Positions 1 to 11,499 of a DNA stretch of 64,000 bases are shown piece after piece. Below the pieces are notes generated by a model. The model was given only the letters and a program-made list of their open reading frames with translations. It did no database searches and was not told the DNA's origin. The stretch comes from Maea johnstoni (Eukaryota > Annelida > Polychaeta > Spionida > Magelonidae): contig OZ012700.1 of NCBI GenBank assembly GCA_963942565.1, forward strand, positions 5,987,353 to 6,051,352, written 5' to 3'. Numbering within the stretch: the first letter of the stretch is position 1; the number at the start of each line of letters is the position of its first letter. Both the position numbers and the translations under genes were made by a program.

Positions 1-264
1 CCAGCTAAAAGTCCTGCTCCGGAAAATTCAAAACCTCAAAGCCCCCCACCCAAAAACCCCACCCCGACACGTAGCCCCTCCCCCAAGAATTCTGACGATC
101 CCCCTGCGAAAAGCCAGTCTCGTCCCGGGAGTACCGACCCAGGCGTGAGACAATCCCGAGAGCCCACGCCCGCAGGAAAGAGTCCCGCCCCGCCCAAAGA
201 CCCCAACGCCCCGGCCACCCCACCACCCGAGAGCAATCGCAAACGCTACACTCCCGAGTTCTAA
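1..264 (+). CDS. C-terminal end of a proline-rich, probably disordered protein (partial)
   Basis: Frame 1 is open from the first base to a TAA at 262-264, giving 87 codons. The peptide is almost wholly P, S, K, N, E and A, with repeated SPAPP, PPPK and PTPTRSPSP-like stretches, and it ends in NRKRYTPEF. The block is about 60% GC, and composition drops sharply to AT-rich right after the stop, as expected at a coding/3'UTR boundary. No domain is visible. The low-complexity, charged, proline-rich make-up fits an intrinsically disordered tail of a nuclear or signalling protein, but no family can be named. The start lies outside the window. A chance open frame in GC-rich DNA is the main alternative. 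Confidence 0.5.
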   Translation, partial: PAKSPAPENSKPQSPPPKNPTPTRSPSPKNSDDPPAKSQSRPGSTDPGVRQSREPTPAGKSPAPPKDPNAPATPPPESNRKRYTPEF

Positions 265-1107
265 GCAGCCGAGATATGAGAGGTAATTCAGAAAAAGACT
301 AACAATGCCTATATAGTGTACTATGGACTGCTTGCGGCCTGAACTCACTACCTGGAATGTCCCGTTGATTTCTGCTTTCTCATGTTCAAAATCCTTAGAA
401 AATCTAGCTTGGAACTCCCAGGAAATCCTGGAATTTTCCCAGGAAATTCTGAGAAATTCCTTGTTATTTCAAGCTGCCTTTGGTAAGGGAATGCCCCTTT
501 TCTTAAATCTTAATTATGAAATGTATGTTCAGTTCAATATTTTTGCTTCATACTGACCTTGTTATTTTTTGCTTGTTATTTGACTGTAGATTTTCTCAAG
601 AATTATAATTGGTACTATATCAGCTCAGTTTAGAGCCATCTATTGTCATAAATATGAACTACAAACCAATTGTAAAATGGGAAAATACTCTTCATATCAC
701 TTTTCCAACACCTCTCCTCTTAGATTATTCTTGGTCCTAAATTAATCATTTCTTGTGGCAGTTATCATAATTCAATTGTTTAATTACTCAATACTTAACT
801 TTCACTAATATGTATTGTTTTACAGTATATGGTCAAAGATTTCTATCCTTTTTTATTATACTTTTACCCAGCCTATACCCTCCAGTTTTATTTTGACCAT
901 CATTTTGGACATGAGAAACCGAAACTTGACTTGACATGCCCCAACTGTTAGCTTAGCTCCTAGATATTGTGTTTGGTTCTATGTCGCATGACTCTTAACC
1001 AACCAAATGCTTCAAATCTATGTACCTAATTTGCATATGCTTTAACCTATCCATACCCAGATGGCCAAGGTGAGCTGAAACAACTGGAAATATCTTTAGG
1101 TTGTAAC
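265..1107. other. No gene seen; possible 3'UTR
   Basis: AT-rich single-copy-looking sequence follows the stop codon of the left-edge exon. Several short T-rich runs are present. No convincing polyadenylation signal lies close to the stop; AATAAA-like strings appear only near 1606 and 1955-1970. Confidence 0.4.
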
Positions 1108-1328
1108 TTAACCCTTATGCTGGTGGTGGCTAATTTTGCCAATACAAAATGATGCAAAAAAGCTGGAAAATCACTGAAAACCAGGTACACATGTACATGG
1201 GTACTCATCTGACACTACTCTGCCAGAGCTTTCCAATTAATACCGACATTTCATGGTTTACATGATTACCAAAAATCTTTGTATCCTTTTGCTTTGGACG
1301 AAAGTAGCCTTAGCATTTGAAGGGTTAA
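1108..1328 (+). mobile_element. piggyBac-type MITE, 'CCCTTATGCTG' family
   Basis: A 221-bp block is bounded by TTAA at 1108-1111 and 1325-1328. The outer bases are CCC on the left and GGG on the right, the signature of piggyBac ends with TTAA target duplication. It carries no coding potential. Two relatives align along much of their length: one in reverse at 10,242-10,445 and one in the same direction at 62,721-62,922. Shared landmarks are CTAATTTTGCCAATACAAAA near the left and TGCTTTGGACGAAAGTAG near the right. These copies sit far apart, so this is a dispersed family. Confidence 0.7.
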
Positions 1329-1464
1329 AGAAGCATAGTAATGAAAATTATGTTTCCTCTTTTTCGAAGCAAGAATTTTGGTTAAAATTTTTGTGGCGGC
1401 AGCCCCCTTGTTGGAGCGGTCTAATGCATTGCTCACCTTCTGCTCGCTGTGTCCCACCACTGCA

Positions 1465-1545
1465 CAGGGTTGAGGTTCATGTTCCGCCTAAGGCATGTGA
1501 GAAAGTCACCAGTGACTTGTGATAAGTAGGTTGGTTCTTCCACCA
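1465..1545 (+). repeat. SINE-like block shared with 20,655-20,745
   Basis: The string GGCATGTGAGAAAGT followed by CCAGTGACTTG recurs in reverse complement at about 20,680-20,715, with further similarity on both sides up to a TCCACC motif. At 20.7 kb the same block is joined to a B-box-like GGTTTGAATCC, suggesting a tRNA-derived SINE. Here the polymerase III box is degraded. A weaker echo (CATGTAAGAGAATATCCAGTG) is at 8872-8896. Confidence 0.45.
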
Positions 1546-2084
1546 TTAACACGGTCATACTCATAGCGGCCCAAAACAGCATAACGATTTTAAAAATATC
1601 TTCCAAATAAAAAACTTGTTTTGAAAAATACTTGAAGGGGCAAAGTCTGTCAGAAACAAACCGACAGCTCTATTTCAAACATTTTTCTCAAATTTATAAT
1701 TGATTTCAAAATTATTTTCAAAAGTGTCATTGATCCAGACAAAGATTTTTGTGAGAACTCTCAAACATCGATGGGGTTAATAAGTGTGTCATCGTCCTAA
1801 ACTGTTGTAGTAAAAGGGACAATAAACAAAATATCCCATGCAAAATTATTGAGATATTTCCAGGTTTCAGACCACCTTTGTGCTATCATCATGAATGAAG
1901 AACATCCTATATCAATGCAGCATTCAAGACGCCAGACTCTTATGCAATATTTTGAAATAAACAATAAATATTTAAAAATTCTTTATATTATTATTTCTTT
2001 TTATCACACTTCACTGTAAAAAGAACTGCATATTAGTCTGATAAATGCTGCGATGAAGGTTGAAGGATTATTGGAATAGAAGAT

Positions 2085-2225
2085 GGTCTACCATGATGAG
2101 TTGTGCAACCCTTCACAATTGGATATAAAAAGGTCAAGGTCACACCACAAGCTGGAGGAGTCTGGAGTCCGTGACCTTTGACCTTTCTGCAACCAATGAT
2201 GATGGGTTGCACACCCCTTCATGGT
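2085..2225. repeat. Imperfect palindrome carrying paired nuclear-receptor-like half-sites
   Basis: The left arm reads ACCATGATGAGTTGTGCAACCC and later AAGGTCAAGGTCAC (2130-2143). The right arm reads GTGACCTTTGACCTT (2171-2185) and then GGTTGCACACCCCTTCATGGTT, so both motifs recur in inverted order. The right copy, TGACCTTTGACCT, is an exact DR1 element as bound by HNF4, RXR or PPAR-type receptors. The left copy resembles an extended ERR/SF-1 half-site. The inverted layout suggests a small hairpin or decayed MITE rather than a conserved enhancer. Confidence 0.5.
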
Positions 2226-2294
2226 TAATCGATTAATCATAATCTATTTCTATTATAACATGACTTTACACATTTCATAATCCTTTGAAGGCCT

Positions 2295-2478
2295 TTAACC
2301 CATTCATGCCTTTAGAGCAAAAACATATTTTTGATTTATATAAAGAAATAATTGTAGAAACCAACATATAACTATCCTACAGATATTTATAGTTAATGCT
2401 AAATTAATGCTAACTTCCTATGTCATTTTCGAAAGAGCCATAGATCTGTACTGAGATCTCCAAGCATGAATGGGTTAA
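2295..2478. mobile_element. piggyBac-type MITE, 'CCCATTCATGC' family
   Basis: This 184-bp AT-rich block starts TTAA-CCCATTCATGC and ends GCATGAATGGG-TTAA. The inverted terminal repeat is perfect for 11 bp and both flanks are TTAA (2295-2298, 2475-2478). It has no coding potential. A related copy with the same terminus is at 3947-4178. Confidence 0.8.
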
Positions 2479-2639
2479 CGTCCCCAAAAACTGCTTCAGG
2501 CAACATGGAGTGACTGATAGTGGAAGATCAACTACCTGGCAACTGGCTTCTGATTGGCTGAATTTGAACCCTAACCCACCATGCATTAGAGCAATAGAAC
2601 TCCACTGCAGTCATGTTATAATTGACACTGTTTTGTCCA

Positions 2640-2935
2640 ATTATACATATTTGTATGTCATCCTATTGTTCTAACCCTTTGTTTGCCTCGTGTTATCATT
2701 CTTATATCTATCCTATTGTAATTTATCTTTTGATTATCATTGTTATCATTATAATGTTTTTATAACATTTTGATTGCCTAACTTTTGCATCATGTTAACC
2801 AATTGTTATTAATTCTTTCATTGCCTATTGTTTGCAACCTCATAGTAGCCTATTGTTATTAATATTTTGATTGCCTATTGTTTGCATCCTCTTTATAACC
2901 AATTGGTGTTTTATTGCCCTATTGTGTGTCGCCAA
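2640..2935 (+). repeat. Degenerate tandem repeat rich in CCTATTGTT
   Basis: CCTATTGTT or a close variant (CCTATTGTA, CCAATTGTT, CCCTATTGTG) occurs about seven times, spaced roughly 25-60 bp, usually followed by TGCATCCT or ATTAAT. This looks like a decayed tandem array. ATTGTT is also the core of SOX-factor sites, so the block would score as a dense SOX cluster whether or not it is functional. Confidence 0.5.
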
Positions 2936-3647
2936 AACCTCAATATCAAAATTTAATTTTTCTACTTACTGATAATATCAGAAACATGAAGATCAAATAA
3001 TAGGAATGCTTTTATATGCAAGACGACACAAATTGCTTAAAATATAACCTGCTTCTTACAAGAGTGTCCTTGCTGACATAGTTGTAAAGATATACCATAA
3101 AGTTTCTACACAGAACTGAATATTTTGAGAAAAAAGAGTTGGGGATATTCATGGTCACTTCGTCAAAACATACCAAATTATATTAGATTTTTGGAATGCT
3201 GTTCCTTATCAAAAGAAATACAAGTTTTCTGTTTATTATGCGTCCACTTACATATACTCATATATTTGTTGTACCACATTCACACTTGCACAACTAACCA
3301 AATATGATATTAACATTAATCATTTTTTTAAAACTTTGATCTTGGGTTTAACAGTTAAAGGTATATTAATATTTGTATAGAAGGAAATAGAATGTTGAAT
3401 CTAATCTGTCCACAAAGACTCATTCAATATAGATCTTGAATTTAAAAATAATAGAAATATTATTAAATAGTAATTTAATGAATTTAATATTCAAAAAGGG
3501 GAATACATGTATCATGATGAGTTAGAATTTAATCACTATCTTAACATCAGGAGGTTGCATGCATGTAAGTTTCTGTGAAATTCTTGAATAGGATTTTCCC
3601 CTTTTTTCCCCTTAATTTTAATATACCGTTTTGATTTTTCTCTTCAG

Positions 3648-3786
3648 TTGTGGAATGAATAGAACATCGAGGGATCTCATTGGCTACGAAAGTCACATGA
3701 TGACCTTCACCTTCACCGAGCAAGACACCGGAAGATTTGCCTTTCAAGAAACTTTAGAGATGTACCAACGCGAGCCGACAACCTAA
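3648..3786 (+). CDS. Candidate terminal coding exon, product unknown
   Basis: A good acceptor (pyrimidine tract ending TTTCTCTTCAG at 3637-3647) precedes an open stretch reading CGMNRTSRDLIGYESHM and on to EMYQREPTT, closed by TAA at 3784-3786. The peptide is acidic to neutral with a balanced, protein-like composition, unlike the surrounding AT-rich DNA. It enters in phase 2. No upstream partner exon was identified and no family is recognised. It may be a real last exon of a plus-strand gene or a chance open frame after a pyrimidine tract. Confidence 0.3.
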
Positions 3787-3946
3787 CCGGATATTATGGC
3801 TTTTTTACAACTTGAAAAGCATCTTGAAAAACAAGTCTTCTGCATCATGCGGTATCCAGTGTTTCTATTGGACGAGGACTTGCCAGAGCCGCCATCTTGC
3901 CACAGGGGTTATGTTGAGGTATCCTGAATACGAAACTGCATTATAA

Positions 3947-4178
3947 TTAACCCATTCATGCTTACACTGGCCAAAATTGGACACACCATTTTCATGTTTT
4001 TTGCTTATTAAATGAAAAAGTGCATGAAAGGCTTCTTTTGGAACATATATGAAGAAGAAATAGTGGTAAAAACCCAGACGACAATGTACTTTTAGATATT
4101 TTGTTTTTTACTTTCAAAATTACCATAGCTCAAGAAACCAATGTTCAAGGAGCCCTCCACTAAGCTTGAATGGGTTAA
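3947..4178. mobile_element. piggyBac-type MITE, 'CCCATTCATGC' family
   Basis: This 232-bp block is framed by TTAA at 3947-3950 and 4175-4178. The left end is CCCATTCATGCTTACACTGG and the right end, in reverse complement, is CCCATTCAAGCTTAGTGG. A lone left end of the same kind (TTAA-CCTATTCATGCCCG) begins only 30 bp further on, at 4208. Confidence 0.75.
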
Positions 4179-4207
4179 GTACTTCGGGCTTGTCATAGGA
4201 TAATAGT

Positions 4208-4245
4208 TTAACCTATTCATGCCCGAAAAACCAAGACTGATTGAA
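4208..4245 (+). mobile_element. Lone piggyBac-type MITE end
   Basis: TTAA at 4208-4211 followed by CCTATTCATGCCCG matches the terminus of the neighbouring MITE. No matching right end was found within about 500 bp, so this is a fragment or its partner has decayed beyond recognition. Confidence 0.4.
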
Positions 4246-5069
4246 ACACTGATGAATTGCAAGTTTTTGAAAAGTCTGTTGATTGGCATTGGACGTAACA
4301 TCTTACATGAAATCATTTCAAAGAGTATCCAAATATTTACAATATATCATCATGATATTTTGGAATCATGATATTCCCTCCATCATGGCAATGAGAAAAT
4401 AAATGTGTAAGAATGAGGTTTTTAGACCTGCATAATTTGTTTGTAATGAACAATGTGGCTTAAGAAGAGAGGTAATGCACGCAAGTTACCTTAACGAAAA
4501 TGTGGCGAACTCACTCAATTGGGGGTATAAAATTTTGCATAAGTCTCATTTTGTTAAAAAATGTTAACAGTGATTCTTTTATATAAGTATCAAAGGCCTG
4601 CTGGTACCCTGTTAGCCAATTATTTTCTACTGGGTGAATATTGGCAAAATATATATATTTGGCTTATTGTTTGATTTTCGGTAACCTAATGTTTTACAGT
4701 TCATGAATGACTGTTACGTTCTCAAAGAATTTGCATATTTTTCGTCAAAATTTTCTCTGCTTTTCTTTCTAGTGGTTTTTCATAATCTCCTGAAAATAAC
4801 CAGTTGGAATGGTTTTTAAAAACCTAGAGCATGACTTGACAAGAGAGTCATACTGAAATTTTGATGGTTTGATTTTTTTCAAAATTTGTCTTTTGAGATG
4901 CAGTGAATTGGAGATAATGCAAGAAGATTTTTGTGGTTGCATGGGGGGGCATTGTACATGAAGGAGAATTATACTTGGCATCAGCGACTGCCTTTATATA
5001 TAAATATACATATATTCTTATATCTGATTTTGAGTATTCTAGTTTGGTGTGCATTTGCACCTTGTGTTT

Positions 5070-5477
5070 TTAACCACTTCATACCCGGAGTGACCCTCTG
5101 ATCTTCAATTTTTCGTAATCATGATATTTTACCAAATATCTTAATACAAGCCAAGGAATGGTATTACAGTAATACAAGTTAGAGAGTATAAACTTGACAT
5201 AGCATCCATATGCAAAGTATCTGATCAAAATTTATGGGTGTGACCTATAGAGGTCATCTTTCTGGCTTGACCAATAGAATGCAGCTATCCAAAGGAATTT
5301 TGTTACTTTCTTGCCATTTTCTTGCTGAGTTCAGGAATGATAAGTCAACGAAGTATGTCTACGCTGAACAGGAACGCTGCAAATCTTTCCGAATGCGTAG
5401 TGTTTGGACGACTAGGGTGGCAAAGGGTATTATGTATGCCTGGGAAGCCTAGGGTGCTTCGGGTATGAAGTGATTAA
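5070..5477. mobile_element. piggyBac-type MITE with extended inverted ends (408 bp)
   Basis: TTAA at 5070-5073 and 5474-5477 flank a 408-bp element. The left end CCACTTCATACCCGGAGTGA and the right end in reverse complement TCACTTCATACCCGAAGCAC agree over about 18 bp with few mismatches. The 72-codon open frame at 5234-5452 lies inside it and has no recognisable domain; I regard it as fortuitous. Confidence 0.7.
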
Positions 5478-8477
5478 AATATATTGATTTAAATGGGGGT
5501 TGCTGAACATCACTATTTTTCTCACAAAAACCCGGAAATATCCAGAGATAGGGCTATTACAAAGATTTTTTTTTTACATTTTGACGGAGCCCAATGGGCA
5601 TAAAGAAAATCTTTTAGCCGCAGGGTGAGAATCTTTGTGGTGTCCAGTAACTCCGGGTCCACATAGCCTTGTATTTTAGCACTTTGTTTGAAATTCTTAG
5701 TTTTCACTTAGATTGGAACTGTCTATAGAAGTGTTGTACATTATTAATGATGATGAGATTGCTTTGAACTCCAACAAGCAGATTTGGGAATTCTGTGAAA
5801 TGACAGTTTATCGAGATGAAATGGATGAATTAACTTATTTTTTGCCTTTTGTCCATGTTGGAATGTATTCATATTGGAATAGGGCTCAGAAGCTCTACCT
5901 GTATGACAGTTGTATACCATTTAAAACCACAGTACAGAAGGAAATGTGGGTTGTACCTTAAAAAGAACTACAAATGAATATGCATAGCATTCCTATGTCA
6001 TAAGACTTAGGTGTACATCTATGAAAATAATTTGTCTTTTTTCTATATCTGTCATTAATCATATCAAACTTCCATTTAAACTAAGTTGTGTTTATGTTCT
6101 CATGAAAATTCCTCCCTACCATATATTCAAAATGATTCTTTTTTATGATATAGTGAATCATATTCAATTGGTCAATTTTTACCGCACAAGACAAGTAGCC
6201 ACCTATTGGCAAGTTTGGAAACAAAAAAAAAGATCCAGCATGTTTGAGATATTTCTAGTTATCATTCTAGTGCGTTTTGCACAGAGGACATGTAACTTGA
6301 AATATTAAAGTTAGTTTGAATGCAGATATAGAAAAAGGGATATGATTGATTATTTCTACTATAATCCATGCTTTATTTGGTACTCAAATACCCAGCTCTT
6401 TTGTTGTGTGGTTTTAACTGGTTGGCCCATCTATGTAAATAGGGCGACATGTTAGATGTGTATTAGGGAGAGAGGGGAAAAGGGGGAGGGGTGGGGGTCA
6501 AGAAAGCTGGAGCATAATACGTGTGGGGGATACGAAAAAGGTGTGTGATAAATTGATACTGTTCACCATATCTATACATTAGTAGTGGGAGCAGCGGCTG
6601 GCAAAAGATGAACATGTCATGATAGCTGTATGGTATCCATTGACCTTTTTGCATGTGCAGTGCACATACTTGCTCTGACTTATTTCAAAACAACCAATCA
6701 ATTATAGTGAAATTTGTTAAGATCTTAAGGAGTAATTTGTCTATTTAAAAAGGAACTTCAATTTTTAGTCACTTGTCAATTTGAGTGAAATTTGAAAATT
6801 ATTTGAGTAATTATTTACCTAAAATTCAGTTATAATTGTAAAGATATCAGATTATGAGTGTGTTTCAGATGTGAAGGGGTCAAGGAACTTGTTGTCTTCA
6901 ATCTAAAGGGAGGGGGGGGGGGGGGGGTAGGAGAAAAGGGTCAATATTGTTAAGTTATGGGGGTATTGATCTCTTACTGAGAGAAATGCACCTTATTTCA
7001 CAGAACCTCCACGAAAAGACAACAGTTTGCAAAATATGTATTCAAGCTTATTTTATTATTTATTTTGTTTGATTTGAAAATGTACCACTGAGCAATCTTT
7101 TAATTACTTACATCAAAATATTTTATTTAGATCCTGATTTCTGACAAAAGTGTTTGAAAATGGTGTGTAGCAAATAACAAATTCTTTCTATGGCTGCTTG
7201 TAAAATAGTAAGCACACTTACTGAATTTCCAGTATTTCGTCAGAGCTGTGTTTTCAGCATTATGTGGCTGAAGGGTTCAAAATCTGGAGGTTTCAAGATC
7301 CCCTTCAGGAGGTTTTAAGATCCCTTACTTGAGGGAGTATACCTCAATTTTTTTCGATATTCCTCAACCTTTAATGGTTGAGGAGGTAATAGCAAGAAAA
7401 CACAGTTTATTTAAAGCCTCAATGCTTGGAAAGAGTTGGTTGTTTACAACTACTACTCCATGGTCAACATTTAGAAATACCAAATATTCAGAAATTCCAT
7501 GGTAATGAATTAAGAGATATACTTCATATATATACTCTGTAACCATATGTCCACTTTTGTAAATGTTTTAAAATCCAAAAATACCAGGAAATTTTGGGTT
7601 TGTAATTCATTGTTTGCAGATTTTTAATATATCACTCTTTTTGTGCATTTACCCAGTGATTCACGGTTAAGTAGGACCTCTTCAGAAAATCAACTCATGA
7701 GTATGACAGAGTTATTAGGCGTATTCATTCAATCAAAATCTTTTCAAAGTTCACCAGTTTTTGTTTGAAAATTCACCATTTTTGATATACAATTGATTTT
7801 ATCAAAGGTTAGATAATACAGACTAAGGCTGTGAGTGTAACAAATATTTACATACCAGTCACAAGGAATGGTTAACTCCCTGGGATAAAATAGTCAGAGT
7901 TATTCTGTCTCATGAATTCTAGCAAATGCATATCTTTATTTTGCTTATTTCTTGGATGGTTTGTACAAGATGGTTTTCTAAGCTACACACACACAAATTG
8001 CTGTCCGTCCAAAGCATCTGTCTGATATTGTGATTTTTGTGCTAGATGTTTCTCTTATTTCAACTATGGAGAGATTGTCCTATGTATTTGAGTCTGACCA
8101 CATAGATCCGTTCACTTGATGGGACTGCACACTATGCACTGACATCATCAGTTTCTGTTGTTGACATCATAGAATAATGTGCCCACATATACCCATATAA
8201 GGAAAACTTTCTGTAAAAGGTCAATCTGAGACTTGCTGTCAACATAGGAATAAAGATGGTTTTAAAAAAAACTTATTAGAATGGGCAATATTTTAGATTT
8301 TAAAACCATACCTTTATTAGTTATCTCAAAAATAAGTAATTTACTTTTTCCAAATTATTGATAAGTATTTCATAAAAGCTATAATTTCAATCACAATATG
8401 TCAAAATATCAAAAGGTATTTCCCTATATGGGTATTTGTTTCACATTGTTATCATGTTAAATTTACTGTACCAATGG
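5478..8477. other. Three kilobases without a supportable gene
   Basis: AT-rich sequence with many short open frames that have no domain or splice context. The 82-codon frame at 5713-5961 follows an AG but nothing supports it. A G-homopolymer lies near 6908-6927, and a perfect 8-bp hairpin (CCTCAACC/GGTTGAGG) at about 7363-7384. Confidence 0.5.
6908..6927 (+). repeat. G homopolymer run
   Basis: An almost unbroken run of G interrupted by one A. Similar G or C runs recur near 17,560, 18,075, 20,420, 36,970, 38,745, 38,765 and 39,485, so they are a feature of this genome or of its assembly. Exact lengths should not be trusted. Confidence 0.8.
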
Positions 8478-8659
8478 TTAACCAATTTATGCCCAAATCA
8501 CCCTACTAGTCTGACGACTGTGAGGTTAACTCACAAAAGAATACAATCTGATAGAAATACTTGTAACTTTTGTTCAAATTTTTAATACACAAATTCTTGA
8601 TTTATGAAATATTTGCATTTCTGTCGGACCCCAAGGTTATCTGGGCACAGAAGGGTTAA
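8478..8659. mobile_element. piggyBac-type MITE, diverged
   Basis: TTAA at 8478-8481 and 8656-8659 bound 182 bp. The left end is CCAATTTATGCCCA, and the right end in reverse complement is CCCTTCTGTGCCCA, so the inverted repeat is imperfect but in register. Confidence 0.55.
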
Positions 8660-8922
8660 CGATAGTTTGCCGCCAAGCAGGACACGGCCGGCTTTGTTGT
8701 CTGTGATTATGTGAGGGTACTAGTTTCCAAACAGCAGAAAAAACAGATGTGTTAGTTGCTATATATTGCTCAATACTAAGTAATACATGTAGTGAAACTC
8801 CATCTTTAATGTGTCTGTTATTTATTCAGCCATTTGCTATACACCCCATGGATTCAACTCCAGCTTGAAGCATGTAAGAGAATATCCAGTGACTTGGTGG
8901 TGTGTTGTGTTTTCTAAACACT

Positions 8923-9128
8923 TTAACCCATTAATGCTAAAGCAGTCAAGAGCAGACTGACAACTTTGGTGAAATCCTGCAGGCAAAATCATAATCAGGA
9001 AATTATTTGACAGAGAAATGTTAATCAGAACATAACCAACAATCCTCCTTTAAATACTTTGCAACATCTTTCTCAATTGCTAAGTTGTAAAACGTATCAG
9101 TTTCAGACAACAAACTCGTAAGCGTTAA
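8923..9128. mobile_element. Probable piggyBac-type MITE, degraded right end
   Basis: It begins TTAA-CCCATTAATGC (8923 on) like the other family members and reaches a TTAA at 9125-9128 preceded by CGTAAGCG. The left end is typical; the right end is weak. The size (206 bp) matches its relatives. Confidence 0.4.
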
Positions 9129-10241
9129 GACCTGCCAGAAGTACTTAACTTTAACCCCTAAACAAATCATACCAAAATTGCCCCTAAATTGCCCAGTATG
9201 ATCCTTAAATATCTAAAAAAGATTTGTTTTTTTATGTCCCTTTCAACAGCTTTGGTCATAGCGCGACGAGATAGAAACCCGGAACGGGGCATAAGTTCCC
9301 TTCTCTTTATGATTAATTCCAAGGGGACTTTCAGTTGCAGAAGTAACATAGACAGTCCTCCACAACACTGCATTTATGAAGAGAAAAATGACAAGATTAG
9401 AAAATTCAATGAAAGTCTCACCCATTATAGAATTGTACACTGTGATATGACAAAACATGAACAATCGACAGTCAATTTTGACCTATTTTTTTGATACATC
9501 AGTTCTGATACTAAGCATTTTACAGCAGATTTTGACATTAAAAAATATAACATCATAGTTGGACAATAAGAACACCAATTTGTCTGCTCCATTTAAAGTT
9601 CCATGAAAAGTTGGAAAGATTGTACATGCCTTAAGGTAGCTTGCAAGGTTAAATTGTGAATAAAAGGTAATTTTTAGATTTTTACATATGTTAAAGCCTA
9701 CATCCTTTGCCTTATTTTCATACCAATTGTGAATGTCTAGGCAATTACCTAAGGGGCAGAGAGACCATCTATTACAGAAGCTCCCATAGGCTTGCATAAA
9801 AGTAGGAAATGTGTTCACCCTTTTCTCCACATTGAATACATGTATCACCAAAGCATGGTCACTTCAAACATGCATTTTGGATATCAAATGTTAACAGATT
9901 TGCTTGAAATTTGGTTAGTTATTGCAAAGGACATTTTGCAGGGAGAGTATCAAAGTTTCTTTGCAATTGTTATAGGAACTGAAATTTGAAAAATTTCCAA
10001 TAAAAAAATATCTGGAAGAAAAAGTTAAATTTCAATGGATCAAAAAAAGAGGCAATTGCTAAAAAACAAAACAAAACACTTATTTTATTTGATATTATGT
10101 TGGTGAAGAATATTTTTAAATAGCACATTGCCTCATCCTTTACAAAATACAACAAACAAAAGTAACTGAAGTATCCCTGACCAACCCTAAAGTTCCATTC
10201 ACATACTCTTACCTTGTAAATGATGTAAAACGATGTAAAGT
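9129..10241. other. No supportable gene
   Basis: Short open frames occur on both strands, the longest being 122 codons on the minus strand at 9483-9851. None has a recognisable motif, a convincing splice context or a coding-like composition change. Confidence 0.45.
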
Positions 10242-10445
10242 TTAACCCTTTCAATGCCGAGACTACTTTCCTCCAAAGCACAGGGATGCAAGAATTTTTG
10301 AAAACCATCTAAGCCCTGCCATGTTGGTATTCATTGGAAAGTTCTCATTGAGGACTTTCATATGAGTAGCCATTTTCAATCAATTTCAAGGTTTTTTGCA
10401 TATTTTTGTATTGGCAAAATTAGCCTCCAGCAGCATAAGGGTTAA
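10242..10445 (-). mobile_element. piggyBac-type MITE, 'CCCTTATGCTG' family, reverse copy
   Basis: TTAA at 10,242-10,245 and 10,442-10,445 bound 204 bp. Read on the minus strand it begins CCCTTATGCTGCTGGAGGC and aligns with the copies at 1108-1328 and 62,721-62,922 through the same internal landmarks, including CTAATTTTGCCAATACAAAA and a near-copy of TGCTTTGGACGAAAGTAG. Confidence 0.75.
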
Positions 10446-10599
10446 AATCTTCATACTCTCAAAACTGTATAGCGCCCGTAAAACAAGCATGTGACTATTA
10501 TCAGTTGTCATAAAGTAAACGCCGTTTCTGTCATTCAGTAATACAACATACATTCCTCATACATACATCCTCTAATTGCAGACTGATTTTTTTCTCTGT

Positions 10600-10800
10600 A
10601 GCAAAAGGAAAAACAATGAACAGCCCACGTGACCGCCAATTGTTTCAATATCCAAGGAAATAACAATATGGTGCCCATGTGACTGTCAATTGTTTCTGTA
10701 GCCTAGCAACCTTCAACCAACTGCACATGTGGGCACAGTGGCTATCCATCGTTTCCGTCGCCAAGGAAACAACAATGATCTTCCAATGCGATTGCTATGT
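10600..10800 (+). repeat. Outlying units of the CAATTGTTTC repeat
   Basis: Two or three degenerate units with GTGACYGYCAATTGTTTC and a following CAAGGAAAYAACAAT occur here. They resemble the denser array at 11,500-11,955. The 500 bp between the two blocks carries no obvious unit. Confidence 0.5.
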
Positions 10801-11499
10801 CAGTTGCTTTTGGTACTTGGATTACCTGCATGTAACGATACCTACCTATGCATGGGACTGCCATCGTTAGCCCAAAACGTGTTGTACGCAATCATAGAGG
10901 AATCACCTTAAACGATGCATTTAAAATGACCGAAACTGTTTTCTGACAATGTATTCATTGGCAAGCATATTTCAATGTTTTCCAAACAACATTACAAAAA
11001 CATTGAAAAAGTAAAAGCGAAAGTGTTAAACAAAGTTTCTGATCACAACATTCTTATGTGGTCAGGAGGAACAGGTTTTCTAAACAAGTCCATACTTTCT
11101 TCTTGGCAGGTAATCATAAGGAATTTTATCAAAAAAATAAAAGAAATTTTATCATTGGTCCGCTCTCATATTTTACTGTGGAAAAGTCTTAGTATAGGAC
11201 ATCATAGTCAACTTCAAATCCCTATAAACATCGATCAATCCATACCTAACATGAAAGTCGAGATATAAAGTTGGAAACATTGAGTGTTATGATTATTGAT
11301 TGCTAAATAAAAATCAAAACGATTTCATATAAAACACCGCCTAATTTTCCATAGATGTCCTCTTTATCATACCTAAGAAGTGACAAACTTCAGCCGAATC
11401 AACTTGTTTTTTCATACTAATTAATTCTCTCTGCTAATATCATATTCTCCCTCTCCTCTGTCTTTACTCTCCCAACCGCCTGCCCGGGGAACTGCTATT

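Noticed and set aside
2640-2935. SOX-binding enhancer
   Set aside because: The ATTGTT motifs are explained by a decayed tandem repeat; nothing else suggests regulation.
5713-5961. 82-codon plus-strand open frame
   Set aside because: Protein-like in part but without homology, partner exon or GC rise.
9483-9851. 122-codon minus-strand open frame
   Set aside because: No domain, poor composition and no splice or promoter context in AT-rich DNA.
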